From contig JBAOKB010000134.1 of NCBI GenBank assembly GCA_037044905.1, forward strand, positions 1-58,983: DNA of 58,983 bases. Reading direction: 5' to 3'. This DNA is from Hortaea werneckii (Eukaryota; Ascomycota; Dothideomycetes; Mycosphaerellales; Teratosphaeriaceae). The notes beneath the pieces were generated by a model, which was given only the letters and a program-made list of their open reading frames with translations, was not told the origin of the DNA and searched no databases. Shown one piece after another: positions 23,098-34,600 of the stretch (position 1 is its first letter; every line of letters starts with the position of its first letter). A program made the position numbers and the translations under genes.

Positions 23098-23964
23098 CTA
23101 GCGCTGCTGATGCATACCCTGTTGTGGAGGCATGGGATATGCGGGCTGTGGCATGCCCTGGCCTTGTTGCTGCTGGAGGTAGGCTTGATATTGCAGGGCT
23201 TGCGTTTGATCTGCGGTCATACCGTACGGCTGAGGAGGAGCCTGGTTGCGGGGCATGCCTTGAGGTGGCATTGACTGTGGCATGGGCGGCGCAGCGGCGT
23301 GTTGCTCTTCGGGTGAATCGACGGCTGATTCGGCATCGACGCCATTGGAGTCGGCGGGCTCCGGTGCGTTCAGGCAAGCCTGGTAGGGAGTTAGTCATTG
23401 TGGTATTCGTGTCAGTGTGTCGATGGTGCGCACCTGAATAAGGTTCTTGCCTTCTGGCTTGGTGACCAGCGGCTGGAGCTTCGGGGTGGTGAAGGTGTAG
23501 ACCAGACCAGTCTCAGAGACGACGAGCAACAGGACTTGGGTGCCGGTCAGGACGGACAATTCGTAAGCCTGCGAAGGAGTAAATGTTAGCGGGTGGGTGG
23601 TCCAATGCGTATGGCGCGCGACCAGGGCGCGTCGCGTTGGAGGTCGCGACGCGACGGGAGACCAGTCACAACAACAGCGGCAGCGGCAGCGACGGCGACA
23701 GCGACAACGTACCTTCTTCATGATACCCGCCTTGCGCTTGGAGAAGGTGATGTGGCGACGCGACTTGTCCTGGATGAACTTGATCTCAATCTTGCGGCGC
23801 TCACGGCCAGGCTTGTCATCATCGTCGTCGTCGTCGTCGGGGGCGGCAGCAGTGCTGGTGCGCTGGCGCTTGACACCGCGGTTCTCGGCGGAGCCATTGT
23901 TGTCGAGGTCCTCATGCTCATCCTGAGCGGTGGTGGGATCGTGGTTGCCCAGTTCGGCGGACAT
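23098..23964 (-). CDS. mcm1: MADS-box transcription factor Mcm1/McmA (SRF type)
   Basis: Three exons: 23964-23713, 23568-23434 and 23379-23098, giving 222 residues. Both introns are phase 0 with GTACGT and GTGCGC donors. The N terminus is acidic, with an Asp run encoded by GAC repeats at about 23822-23845. The MADS domain starts at GRERRKIEIKFIQDKSRRH (about residue 53), continues with ITFSKRKAGIMKK, crosses intron 1, and goes on with AYELSVLTGTQVLLLVVSETG and VYTFTTPKLQPLV. This is the SRF/MCM1 type, not the MEF2 type. The C-terminal third is Q/P/M-rich (PPQG, YLQQQQGQGM), typical of fungal homologues. Mcm1 binds CC(A/T)6GG elements and controls cell cycle, mating and development through cofactors. 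Intron 1 interrupts the MADS box, as in related fungi. Confidence 0.95.
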
Positions 23965-24108
23965 GGTTGTCTTGAAGGGGATGGAGACTCCGTCGGGTAT
24001 AGTGCCCAGGTGATTACCTGTTCGAGTTCAAGCGCTGGAGAGGGTGTGGCCCGGACTTTCGGCAGCGAGCAGCAACCAGCGCTTGAGTCAGGCAACAAGG
24101 CCAACACT

Positions 24109-24139
24109 CCTACCTAGGTAGGTACTAAGTAAGTACCTA
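24109..24139. repeat. Palindrome cluster with TACCTAGGTA upstream of mcm1
   Basis: The 14-bp perfect palindrome CCTACCTAGGTAGG (24110-24123) overlaps an inverted repeat TAGGTAC / GTACCTA with a 7-base spacer. It lies about 150 bp upstream of the mcm1 start codon, so it could be a promoter or leader element or a DNA/RNA hairpin. Confidence 0.6.
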
Positions 24140-25687
24140 TGGATGAATGCGGTTAGAGCGAGTGGGTGTGTGCGCGCGCACCCGTGTTTGTGTGGGTGGA
24201 CGTGGGTGTCTGTGTGTGAATGGGTGTGTGTCAGACGGTGGGCGGCAGTGTGCAGTGTGCACTGTGATGGAGCGATCTTTGCGAGTCGGGGTGCAGGGGG
24301 ATTGGAATGTTGCGACCACACACAACCTCAGAGAGAGCCTGGGGCAGCTGCGGCTTCGAGCGCACCAGCGACGGCAGATCCCGCGCAGGAGAGAGAGGGT
24401 GTCCCTTACCTTTATTTAGTAGGTGCAGAGAGTGCGACCTCCACTCGGCGTCGCGTGAATCCAACACCGACCCGACTGATGGATGAGTGCAAGCCGATTG
24501 GAGCCTGAGGCTGTAAGGAAGTGCAGCAAGAACCACCCAGAGAGGTAACAGGTGGTACCTGAAGAGGTAATAAGACAACAACTAGAGCCCGACCGAAACG
24601 CTTCGCAACGAGGCTTGGAAAGTAATACCTTAAGGGAGTCAGCGAGGGGCAACGCTGGAAAGAGTTAAGAAGTTGCTCGACGGAGTAAAGCGCAGGGAAG
24701 AATGCGGAAGGCACGAGAAAAGCAGGGTGACAGGAAGGGCAAGTTCATCACTTGTACAGGACGGGGGCGCAAAGCGGGGCGGGAACACTCCTCCCCCATC
24801 CTACAGCTCCTTTCAGCTGACTGACGGCCGCTAAAACTGGAAGGAAACTACTGGTCCTTTCATCAGCTGCGACTGCTTGCGAATCGCGATGGATAGCAGC
24901 AGCGCTAGAGCGGAAGGCCGGCTCCCGTCGCGATTGCGCAGGAGATTGGCTGGATCGCATTGTGGCGTTCGCACTTGTAATATGTGCGTAGTCGCATGAT
25001 TAATTTCATGGTGGTGACTGCTACACTGCTACAACTACTACTGTACTATTGCGGCAGCAAGGACACGAGACGAGAGAGATCGCGTACCTTCTTCGTCTGG
25101 TTAGAGTGTTCTTGCGAGCGACTCATGTAGGGAACGTGTGGTCGATGGAAGGGGAAGGCGCTTGCCTCGAAAAAGGATTGCGAAGGTGCGGGGCCGCTTG
25201 AGCTTTGCCATTTACGTCAAGCTTGCAGTAGTGCATCCGCAGTCTCCGCAATAATCGACGAATCTAGACACATGTGCCTTCCACAAGTTGCAGCAGCCTC
25301 AGGCATTCACAAAATGAGGCAGATGCTGAAGGTGAAGTTCCCAGGTCGCTCGATAGATGCTTTCCATGGACATTCTGTGCTGCCAAAGCAACGGGATAGA
25401 GTGGCAGTGGATCAACTCAATTGTCCGTCATCAACCTAGCAAGTAGGCAGATGGGGACAATGACCCAAATCCATCAAACAACCAGACTAAAGAAATCCCC
25501 TTCCCCATCTTGCTCCTCCATGCTCACACAACCCTTTCCATCCTCTTCCTCTTGAAAGACAAGACAGGGAAAATGGAAAAGGAGGGGGGGGAAAAGGACC
25601 TATCCCCTTTCCCGACATGAACCTCCCGTACCCCCTTTCCCTCCCTCTCCCCGCCTTCTCCCCTCTCCTCACTCCCCCTCCGTCCAT

Positions 25688-25716
<29 letters not shown>
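25688..25716. repeat. C29 homopolymer
   Basis: Twenty-nine consecutive C on the plus strand. On the sense strand of the Naa50-like gene this is a G tract that begins only 10 nt after its stop codon. Confidence 0.9.
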
Positions 25717-25718
<2 letters not shown>

Positions 25719-25726
25719 TCTCCCCC

Positions 25727-26656
25727 CTAACCCAACAAATCCCCCACACCCACCCCCTTCCTCACAACCACAGCCCCCTTCGGCTCCAACCGGCGATAAT
25801 ACCCTTCTTCCCTGCCCATGACCGTAAAACCCCTGCGCGCATACCACTCCAACCCCTCCGAATTCGCCTCCCAAACATGCGCGCCGACGCAAGAAACCCC
25901 GTACGAGTGCACCGCGCGCTGCGTCAGCTGGCGCAGCATGCACGTCATGATGCCGTGCCCGCGGTAGGGGGAGAGCAGGACGAGGGTGGAGAGGTAGAGG
26001 AGTTTCTCCCCTTCTGCTTCTTCCTCCGCTGTTCTTGCTGTCGGGGTGGGAGTTGGGGGTTTTCCCCTGACGGTCGTCATCGTCGTCGTCGTCGTCGTCG
26101 TCCAAGTTGAGGAGTTAGAAGGAGGTGAGGAGGAGGAGGCGGAGGAGGAGGAAGAGGAGGAAGAAGAAGGGAGTAACCTCCCCCTCACAGCGCCGACTAG
26201 AATCCCCTTCTCCCGGCCCTTTTGGGAAGGGTCGTCGTGCCAGAGTGCGAGTAAAGTGAGGTTGTTGGTGACTTCGTCCTGGACAATCTCGCGGTAGAAG
26301 GCCTCGGGGTAGGGGATTGGGAGGAGCAGGGCGTTGAGGCGTTTCAAGGCCGGGAGGTCGGCTTGGGTGCAGGCGCGGAGGTGGATGTTGGGTGGGAGGG
26401 GTGGGAGGGAGGATGGGAATGATGAGAGGGGTTTGTTTGGGGTTTGTTCTGGATGGGTTTTGGAGGCGTTGGTTGTGCTGGTCGCCTCATTGTTCTTTAC
26501 CTCCTGGGTAGGTGGCGTTGGGTGCTGTGTGGTTCCAGCCTCGCCAGGCTGGGAAGCTGTGCTGGGTTTCTCATCCTGGTGAGATGTGGTGACAGGAGGA
26601 GGAGTCTTGACAGTGGATGGTTTGTTTAGCCATGCTGTCAAGGAGGACTGGGGCAT
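25727..26656 (-). CDS. Naa50-like GNAT N-terminal acetyltransferase
   Basis: 309 residues, single exon. The C-terminal part (about residues 90-300) matches the Naa50 (San) family of N-alpha-acetyltransferases, which acetylate protein N termini using acetyl-CoA. Landmarks are LRACTQADLPALKRLNALLLPIPYPEAFY-like residues, the LVGAVRGRL strand, LLYLSTLVLLSPYRGHGIM with the acetyl-CoA loop (R/Q-x-x-G-x-G/A-like YRGHGI), HVWEANSEGLEWYARRGF and EGYYRRLEP. Two unusual parts are an N-terminal disordered extension of about 85 residues and a Ser/Thr-rich insert (about residues 170-215) between the VGAVRGR and LLYLSTL strands. The insert is open without stops, but I cannot fully exclude a cryptic intron there. 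The symbol is left empty because orthology to Naa50 proper is not proven. Confidence 0.8.
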   Translation of the reverse strand: MPQSSLTAWLNKPSTVKTPPPVTTSHQDEKPSTASQPGEAGTTQHPTPPTQEVKNNEATSTTNASKTHPEQTPNKPLSSFPSSLPPLPPNIHLRACTQADLPALKRLNALLLPIPYPEAFYREIVQDEVTNNLTLLALWHDDPSQKGREKGILVGAVRGRLLPSSSSSSSSSASSSSPPSNSSTWTTTTTTTMTTVRGKPPTPTPTARTAEEEAEGEKLLYLSTLVLLSPYRGHGIMTCMLRQLTQRAVHSYGVSCVGAHVWEANSEGLEWYARRGFTVMGREEGYYRRLEPKGAVVVRKGVGVGDLLG

Positions 26657-26876
26657 TTGACATGGTTTTAATTATTTTACCTGTTAGACCTTTCCCATAG
26701 TCCCATGTGCACAAGTGAGAGAAAGTCACGGTCGACGGAACATCTTCGGGAGTAGGCCCGGGTATGCATCCGAGGCCGGGGCCAAAACTTCGAGGATTGA
26801 GTAGCCGGCGCCAGTGCAGTGACGGGCAATTCAGCAGTCTAAGGTTGATTGATTGAATTCATCACCACCACCACCA

Positions 26877-27707
26877 ATGGGCAGCGGGAGCTCCAAGCCG
26901 GAGCAGCACATCTTCAACGCGTATGTTCACCATTACCTGAACTGGCTGGCAATCAATGCGGATGGAGGAGAAGCAAGCAAACAAGCATGCATGCATGCAG
27001 AGAAGGCATTGAAGAAGCGCAAAGCTGACCAGCCATACCCAAACACAGCGATGCGCCAGTAAGCTTCAGCCAGAACGTCCTCAACTCACTCCAGACCAAC
27101 CCCGAGGTACATCTCAACCCCCATCACCACCATTCTCCCAGCCACACCAGCTGATCCCCACGTGACCCCATCACAGTCCGACACGACCCGCGCCCGCACC
27201 GCCGAGCTCAAAGTCCAACACCGCGTAAACGCCGAACTGCAACGGATCCGGGACACGCAAGCGCAAGAGCTCGAGCAGCTGACCGCCTCGCTCACCACCA
27301 CCACCACCGCAGACGACACCACCCTCCCCAACACCACCGCGCACATCACCTCCGAGCCCTCCAAAGACCCCACCAGCCTCGCCTACCACCTCAGCTCCCC
27401 CTTCTACCAAGACCACAGCGGCACCGCTTCTCTCACAACCTCCACCGCCCACACCCTCGACACCCCGCTCGACTCCGGCCGCAGCCACGCCAGCGTCGCG
27501 CGCGAAATCATGGATCTCAAGACTAAACTCGAGCAGCGCAAGCGGGCCGAGAAGGCTTCTCCGGAGGTCGAGAAGGCCAAGGAGAGTATGGTGCAGTGTC
27601 TGCGGGTCAACGACCGTAGGCCGTTGGATTGCTGGCAGGAGGTTGAGCAGTTTAAGCGGGAGGTTGGGAGGTTGGAAAGGGGGTTTGTTGAGAAGGTTGG
27701 GAGGTAG
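26877..27707 (+). CDS. mic19: MICOS complex subunit Mic19
   Basis: Three exons: 26877-26920, 27049-27106 and 27177-27707, giving 210 residues. Introns of 128 and 70 bp have GTATGT and GTACAT donors. The protein starts MGSGSSKP, a predicted N-myristoylation site that characterises Mic19. It continues FNADAPVSFSQNVLNSLQ and then a long helix (RARTAELKVQHRVNAELQRI...). The C terminus carries a CHCH-like pair (CLRVNDRRPLDC). Mic19 sits on the intermembrane-space face of the inner mitochondrial membrane and links Mic60 and Mic10 at crista junctions. The start was chosen at MGSG rather than the upstream in-frame Met (26853) because of the myristoylation motif. The exon 2 call rests on the excellent family match and correct phases. 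Confidence 0.9.
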
Positions 27708-28682
27708 AGAGATGGAGATGGGATGAAATAGGATGATGGGGGATTTGGGTTTTTTTGGAGGGGGAGGGTATCGGGTTTTTTCTATGAGAGAGAGGAGGAG
27801 GAGGGAAAGAGGCAGGTGAGGAGAGTGAAGTGGTTCCCACGCCGAGGGTTGGGAAGACAAAAGCTGCAGGAAGGAGCCGGGGGAGGGTCGTGTTTCCCTA
27901 TGTGTATTTGCGCCGCCGTGGGTATGGTGTAACAATATTCTTCTTTTTTCATCTTCCCTGCCTTTTCCCCCTCCTATATGCTTGCTGTACAGCTGCCTCA
28001 TCATTAGAGAACTATTCCTAAGGGAATTCAAGAAGAGAAAGAAAAGTTTGTAAGGCTCGCGCGTCAAAGCGGTTGCTTTCCAGTTGATTTTCCATCAGCC
28101 ATTAAGAAAGGCTTGACGTAGGGGCGATGGGGACTCGTTCATTCTCCATTCGCGGTCTACAGAATTGATTTGGTATGGTGTTGGAGGCTCTGCTAGTCTT
28201 AATTCTCTTCGAACCAAGTCCACATTCCCCCATCCCTCCCCTCAGCGGCTCTGATTTCCGGCACATGGATCGTTACCGTGGAAGGTCAACGGCTTTTTCT
28301 TTTCCTTCCTTTCACCCCTGCTGTTTTACATTATTCTGTTTCTTTCTTTTCCCCCCAGATCCACACCCTGATCATCATACGTCTCAGTGTAGAATTTCCA
28401 TGACTCCTTACCTGGGTATGGCTCGGGGAAGTGGAATCCAGAAATAGAAACGGAGAGAACAGAATGGGAAACGAAGCCGGCTAAAAGATACTATATACGC
28501 TGCATACCATTACGACGGCTCTCCCTGCCTCCCTTCCCTTGCTCCCTTCCTTCCCTCTCATCTCCAAAAACCAAAACCGTCCCGTGAAAAGCAGATTTCT
28601 ATCACATACTCTCCGCCAAATCATTGCCCAATCCACACTCCGTCTCCTTATCCCTCCCTTCCCTTTTCCCTTCCTACCCTCC
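27708..28682. other. Intergenic, convergent 3' flanks
   Basis: About 975 bases between the 3' ends of mic19 and the giant esterase gene. T- and C-rich, with short frames only. Nothing recognised. Confidence 0.5.
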
Positions 28683-31600
28683 TTACATCCCCATCCCCAA
28701 CCCGACCATCCTGCCCATCATCCCCGCCGTCCCCACGGCGCCCATCGCCGTCGAACTCCCCGTACAAACCCCATCCGCCCTGCACGTCGTCATCGTCTGC
28801 GTCGTCAGGACCGTAATCGTCCCCGTCCCCGGCGTTCCGCTAACCCTACAAACCGAAGCCGTGACCGTCACAACCCCGACCGCCGCCCCGCCTTCCTGGC
28901 CCGGAACCGCCGTTTTCAGCGCCGAGACCGCGTTAGCGTGGTAGGATATCCCCGTTAGCGAGCTGAAGAGCGTACAGCTCCCTTCTTCCTGCTCCCCTGC
29001 CCCAGAAGAGGTAGTGGTATTGGTGGTAGGGAGGAATGTGATAGCGATACAGTCCGGGTTGTCCGAGCAGGTTGTGATACATTCCCGCGCCGTGACGTCC
29101 TGGGAGTAGGGCGTTTGTTGGCGTCGGTAGAGTTGCGGGGAAAGGGTTTCCCCCGTGTAAGAGGTTCCGCAGGAGATGTTGTAGGATGTTCCTGTGGGGG
29201 GGTCTTGGTAGGAGCGGGTGTCGTAGGTGGGACAGAGTGGGGGGTTGGAGGAAGGTGTGGAGGTGGGGGTGGTGGGGGTGGTTAGGGGACCGGAGGAGGT
29301 GGGAGTGGTCGGTGGGGTTTGTGGTGGTGGGGAGTTGGATGAAGCGTTTCCAGGGTAGCCGGAGGGATTGGAGCCCGGGGTTGATGATGTTGGGGCACTG
29401 GAGGACGTCGGGTTGGTTGATTGGGAGCCGCTGTAGCCTCCTGGAATTGTAGCTGCCCTGGATGAGCTGGCTCCTGCGCTTGGACTGCCGGTTGCAGAAT
29501 TACCAGGTAAAGGTACGACGGAGACGGAGTTGATTCTCGTGGTAGTGGTAGTTGGACTGTTGCTCCCGCCAGAAGTTGATCCGCCTTGCGATGAAGAAGC
29601 ACTAGCGCTGTTGCTCTGAACCGGCGCGTTGTTGCATTTCCCGTACCCGACCAGGCAGCCCGTATCACAATAGAAATCCGTACTACCGCAGAAGCCGTAT
29701 TCAGAGCAGCAGTCGCCAAACCCGGAGCCTTCACAAGTCTGTCCATCATTTTCAGGACCGCAAGTCCCATCCTCACTGACGCCACCGGTGGAGACTGGTG
29801 GTGCAGCGCTGGAGGATGTGGCAATAGGACCGACATTGGTAAGACTTGCGCTTGGGACTGGACCAGGACCAGTTTGATAATCGCTTGGGCTCATCGACAT
29901 CGAGGCAGCTGTAGTAGTTGCCCCCGCATACGTTCCAGGACTCGTCATGCCAGTCGTAGTGGACAGGGGCGTGGTGTAAATCGTCCCAACATCCGCCGGT
30001 CGACTGGCAGCCAAAGCTCCATTGGCATCAGGACCCGATACGATCTCGATCCCCGTAACATCGTCCAGAAGCTCGCAGTCCCCGCTGGCCGAATCGAAAT
30101 TCGCTGCCTCGCAATCACTGCCGAGGGCATCGCAGAAGGCGAGGCATTCGTCCAAATTCCTCGCATGATTGACGGCTCGGACACTGCCGCGGTACTTCGT
30201 CCCACTGGACACTGTGAAGGAGTTACCGTAAGAATCAATGCACTCGGTCCCATCTGCTTCAGCCATCGAACATGCTTCGGAATCCTCAGCAGCGACCGGT
30301 GATCCATCAGGGCCCGCAGTGATCGTCGTGCTAGGGTACATATCCTCTGGAGGAGTGGTGTACATGGGTGGTGGCGTGCTAGCCACGGAGGTGACACCGG
30401 CAGGTCTACTAGCAGCCTGCACTCCCGCAGCATCTGGTCCGAAGACCTCCTCGACGCCTGTGACGTTATCGAGGATGTAACAGGCACCAGAGGTGCTGTT
30501 ATAATTCGTTGCAACACAACCTGGCGTTTCGTCGCAAGTCGTCAGGCAAGACGAGAGGGAGGGGGCTTTGACGACGGCGCGCACAGAGCCTATGTACCGT
30601 GTTCCTGAGGACACGTTGTAGGTGTTGCCGTACGGGTCGGCGCAGGCTGAGCCGGACGCCGCCGCTGTTGTTGCTACGCTGCATCCCTGGAGCGAGGCAG
30701 ATGAGGTGATAGGTGAAGATGGGTTGGGAGTTATTCCTCCAGATGCTGAAGCCATTGAGCCTTGGGACGTCTGGGAATATCCTGGGGGAGGTGTTTCACT
30801 GGATGATGTCGAAGAGCCACCGGGGACGCCGGCTGAAGAAGTGTAACCAGCGGGGTTCGATGCTCCAGCCGAACTGGTCATGCTGGAAGAGATGACAGAG
30901 CCGACAGAGTCTGTTGTCAAGCTGTACCCAGGCGGATTTGACGCTCCTTGGGAGCTGCTCATGCCAGACGAAGTGGTCGATCTGCTCGTGGCATCCGGCG
31001 TCGAGGTATAACCGGGAGGGTTTGAGGCTCCTAAAGAGCTGCTTGTGTCCGACATGGTTGAGCTTTGAGACTGGTCCATGCTCGCGCTCCTGCTCATGCT
31101 CATGCTATCGGACATGTATCCAGATGGGCTGTCCATATCCGAGGACATTGAGCTTTGGGGTTGATCCATAGTCATGCTCATGCTACCAGAGATGGATGTA
31201 GAAGAGCTGCTGGTTATTAGCGTGGGGGCAAAAACTTCACTTGACGACGGTGTATAATAATCTGTGATGATGAGGGGACTGCTAGTCGAGCTAGAAGTCG
31301 TCATCATTTCAGTCGAAGAAGTCATGCCGTCCATCTGGCTGCTAGTAGTAGCATCCTGGTAACTCGAAGGTCCACCAGCCTCTTCCGAGGTGCTCATTAC
31401 CATAGACGTGCTTGGTGCCGGGCCTGCTACGCTGCTACTTGCGGAAGGCACAGCGTTCGAGACGTACCCAACGACGTAGTTCTGTGCATCATAATCGTTT
31501 ACCAGTCGCAATGTCTGCGGGAGCCTCTTGAGAGAACAGGTACCGCCACCTTCAATTTGATATTGCCAGACCCAGACTTCGCAGCCGTCCGAAGCATCAC

Positions 31601-34600
31601 AGAAATCTTCGCATTGGATCCAGTCACCGTCTTCGTATGTCATGGTGTCGAAAGCCTCCTCACCTTCAGTGTCGTATCCGCAGAAGAGGGTGTAGGAGTT
31701 TCCGTCCTCAGACATGACAGCGGTGTTGTTTGCACAAGGCGAATTTGGCGTTGATGATGGGGTCTCGGATGGCATAGAAGTCGAATCGCTGACGGACATA
31801 CTCATCGTAGCCATCGAGGTCGACACAGATGCTGTTTCGGACATACTCATGTCACCTGCTGTTGACGAGCTTGCGGGAGGCGACGGCTCACCAAGAATAG
31901 CCGCATCGTATCCATTTCGGGGAGTCGTCCTGGTAATGACACCTCCGATCAAAAGACCACAAGTGGAGGATGCAACGTAGTAGTCTACGGCATTACAGTC
32001 CTCAGTATCGTCACATTGAGCCATGCAGTCCTCGAATGTGCTAGCGACGACGTCCCTGGGGACATAGCCAGTTCCAATAGCCTGAAACCCGCCACAGTAT
32101 GGAGTGTAAGTTCGACCGCCGGGGCTTGTGTAGGAGGTATTGTTATACTGCGGACAGACAGAGCTATCGCTTCCAGCAGTAAACTGCGCACCTGCTGGGC
32201 GTGAAGTTGACGTAGTGTTAACAGTAGACGAAGCAGATGAAGTCGAAGATGGACTAGGAGGAGTGCTGTCGACACTAGAGCTCGTAGTGACGCTGGAAAT
32301 GCTAGACATTTCAGGAACACCGCTTGTGCTGGAGCTCATGTCAGTGCTAGATGTCTGAACAGACATCGTGGATGCAGAAGTGGTTGAGACACTGTTGCTC
32401 GAGCTCAAAATAGAGCTAGAAGTCTGACCACTTGATGATGCTGTCGAAGCGGCCTGATTGCTGCTGCTGCTGCTGGAACTGATGGTGGCGGTACTAGACG
32501 TTGTAATTGCTGAGTTTGTAGAAGATGTGCTACTGCTGGTGGAGCTGGAAGCTGTGGCAGAAGTTGATGACATGCTTGAGCTTGCGCTGCTCCTTGTCAC
32601 ATTGGCTGGAAAATAGACTGATTGCCTTGATGGGTTCGTCCAACGATAAAAAAAGTCCATGACTAGCTGCGGTCCGTTAACCGGCGCAGTAGAGGTAGTG
32701 TCCACGTTGGGATAGTTGTGTGTCCATCCTCCAAGCATGTAATGTGTTACGATGCCCAGCTGGCCGGCGTCGCCACCAAACTCATACTTGGTCACAGTCA
32801 TGGCTGGGTTCAGAGACGGGATATTACTAGATGTGTAGTTTGTGATGCCGTAGCCTTGTCTGACGGACCATGCAGTAGCCCAGTGAGGAAGTGTCGGAAG
32901 AATTCTGCCATTTCGTGGGCCGCCATAATAGTTGATTGTGCCATCGTTGGTGCCATGGAATTCTAGCATGGGCACATTGTTCCTGCCCGGAGAGCACTGT
33001 GGTTGGGTAGGCGTATTTACTGGTTCGATGGTCTCTGGGTTACCACTTGTTGCACCGGTATAGAAGGCCCCTGACGCTGGAGCGAACGCCGCAAAGGTGA
33101 CGCTTAGAACCGGATCGCAAGCCATGACATTACAAAACCCGCCACCATTGCTATGCCCGGTCGCAAATATGCGGCCAGTGTCAACGCAGTAGTTCGAGGT
33201 GAGATAAGCCACGAGTGTCTTGATAAAACCGATGTCATCAACGTTCGCATTAGCGCTGCCCGGCACGCCCCAACCAGGGTTTGAAACGAAGCCTCGATTG
33301 ACACCTGTGACGTAGACTGCTATACCGTAAGGATTCAGCTCTGAATTGCTCATTCTTGTCTGTGGCTCAATGTTTGCTGCAGTGTCACCGTTGCCAGGGA
33401 AGGCCATGATCAACGGTGATGCACGATTCGTATCATAATACTTTGGAATATGGATCGCATATTCGCGACTGAATCCGTCAGGCCCAGCGAGAGTGAAAGT
33501 TGTAGAAGCCCCGTCCGGTGTTACTCCGTTGGGGAGTGGCGTACCACATCCAGAAGAAGTGTTGGTGCCAGGGGCTAGGACAGGAACAGGATAAGCTGGA
33601 TTCGGCGGAACGTTCAAGACTAAGACACCAAGGCCCGAATTGGCATTGGTGAGACCTTGATATCCCGTTTTGATGTAGCAAGTGTTACCATTGAAGGATG
33701 CAGACCTGCATCCCGCGTATCCGTCGCAGAGCGCCATGCAGGCAGCGAGACTTGAGGCTGCTCTAGTGGAAGCTGCCCCGGGGTTATTGTCGTACCCGCA
33801 ATAAAGTGTGTAGTTGTTGCCGCAAGTGCTGAGGAAGGTTCCATATTGACCAGCAGGTTGTCCACTGCAACTTGCGGGCAAATTGTTGGGCGTTATCGAG
33901 CCAGTGCATGTGGATGTTGGCGTTGAGGTTGAGGAAGTACTGCTTGAAGTCACAGTCGTAGATGAAGACTGCGAAGATGTAGAAGGAGTCATGGAGCTTG
34001 ATGTAGAGCTTGATGTAGAGCTTGATGTAGAGCTTGATATAGAGCTTGATGTAGAGCTCGACGTAGAGGTTGACGTAGAGCTAGTCGATGAGCTAGAAGT
34101 CGAGCTACTAGACATAGGACTGGAGGTTGAGCTTGAAGTTGAGCTCGATGTAGAGCTGCTCGTCGTCGAACTGCTGGTCGTTAAGCTGCTCGACGTGGAG
34201 CTGGAGGTCGTGCTGGAACTCGAGCTGGAGGTAGAGCTAGAAGTGGAACTCGACGTCGTCGTAGCCACAGAACTGACGGTAGAGCTGTAGGCCGTGCACG
34301 TAGGCCGGGCCGTTGAGGTAGATGTCGCAACCCAGCCAGCAACAGCGCTGGAGATCCTCACAGCAGCAGCGGCCGAGGGATTGGCATTGTATGTCACGGT
34401 TCCGGTACGGTAATAACAGTTGCCTTTGGCTTGAGGATCCGTATCCTTATATTCGGTGTTCGAGTTGTACTGCCACCAGGCTGCCGTGCATTGGGCTACA
34501 CCGTTACAAGCTGTCAGGCAAGACGGCATATCCACCATCATGCCCTCTGAACTTGAAGCGTATGATGTGCCCGGATCGAGGGACACGCCGCACCTGATTT

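Larger units (their letters stand above)
23965..25726. other. Intergenic region upstream of mcm1
   Basis: About 1.76 kb from the mcm1 start to the 3' end of the Naa50-like gene. It is the likely promoter and long leader of mcm1. It contains a nested palindromic cluster at 24109-24139, GT-rich DNA at about 24160-24260, and a C29 homopolymer at its far end. No coding frame with recognisable features. Confidence 0.5.

Noticed and set aside
29282..30517. Overlapping 184- and 190-codon minus-strand frames in the giant gene
   Set aside because: Alternative-frame shadows of the single long coding exon, lacking the cysteine patterns.
33883..34290. 135-codon plus-strand frame rich in VELDVELDVE repeats
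   Set aside because: It is the antisense of the Ser/Thr linker minisatellite of the giant esterase gene; repeats alone create the open frame.
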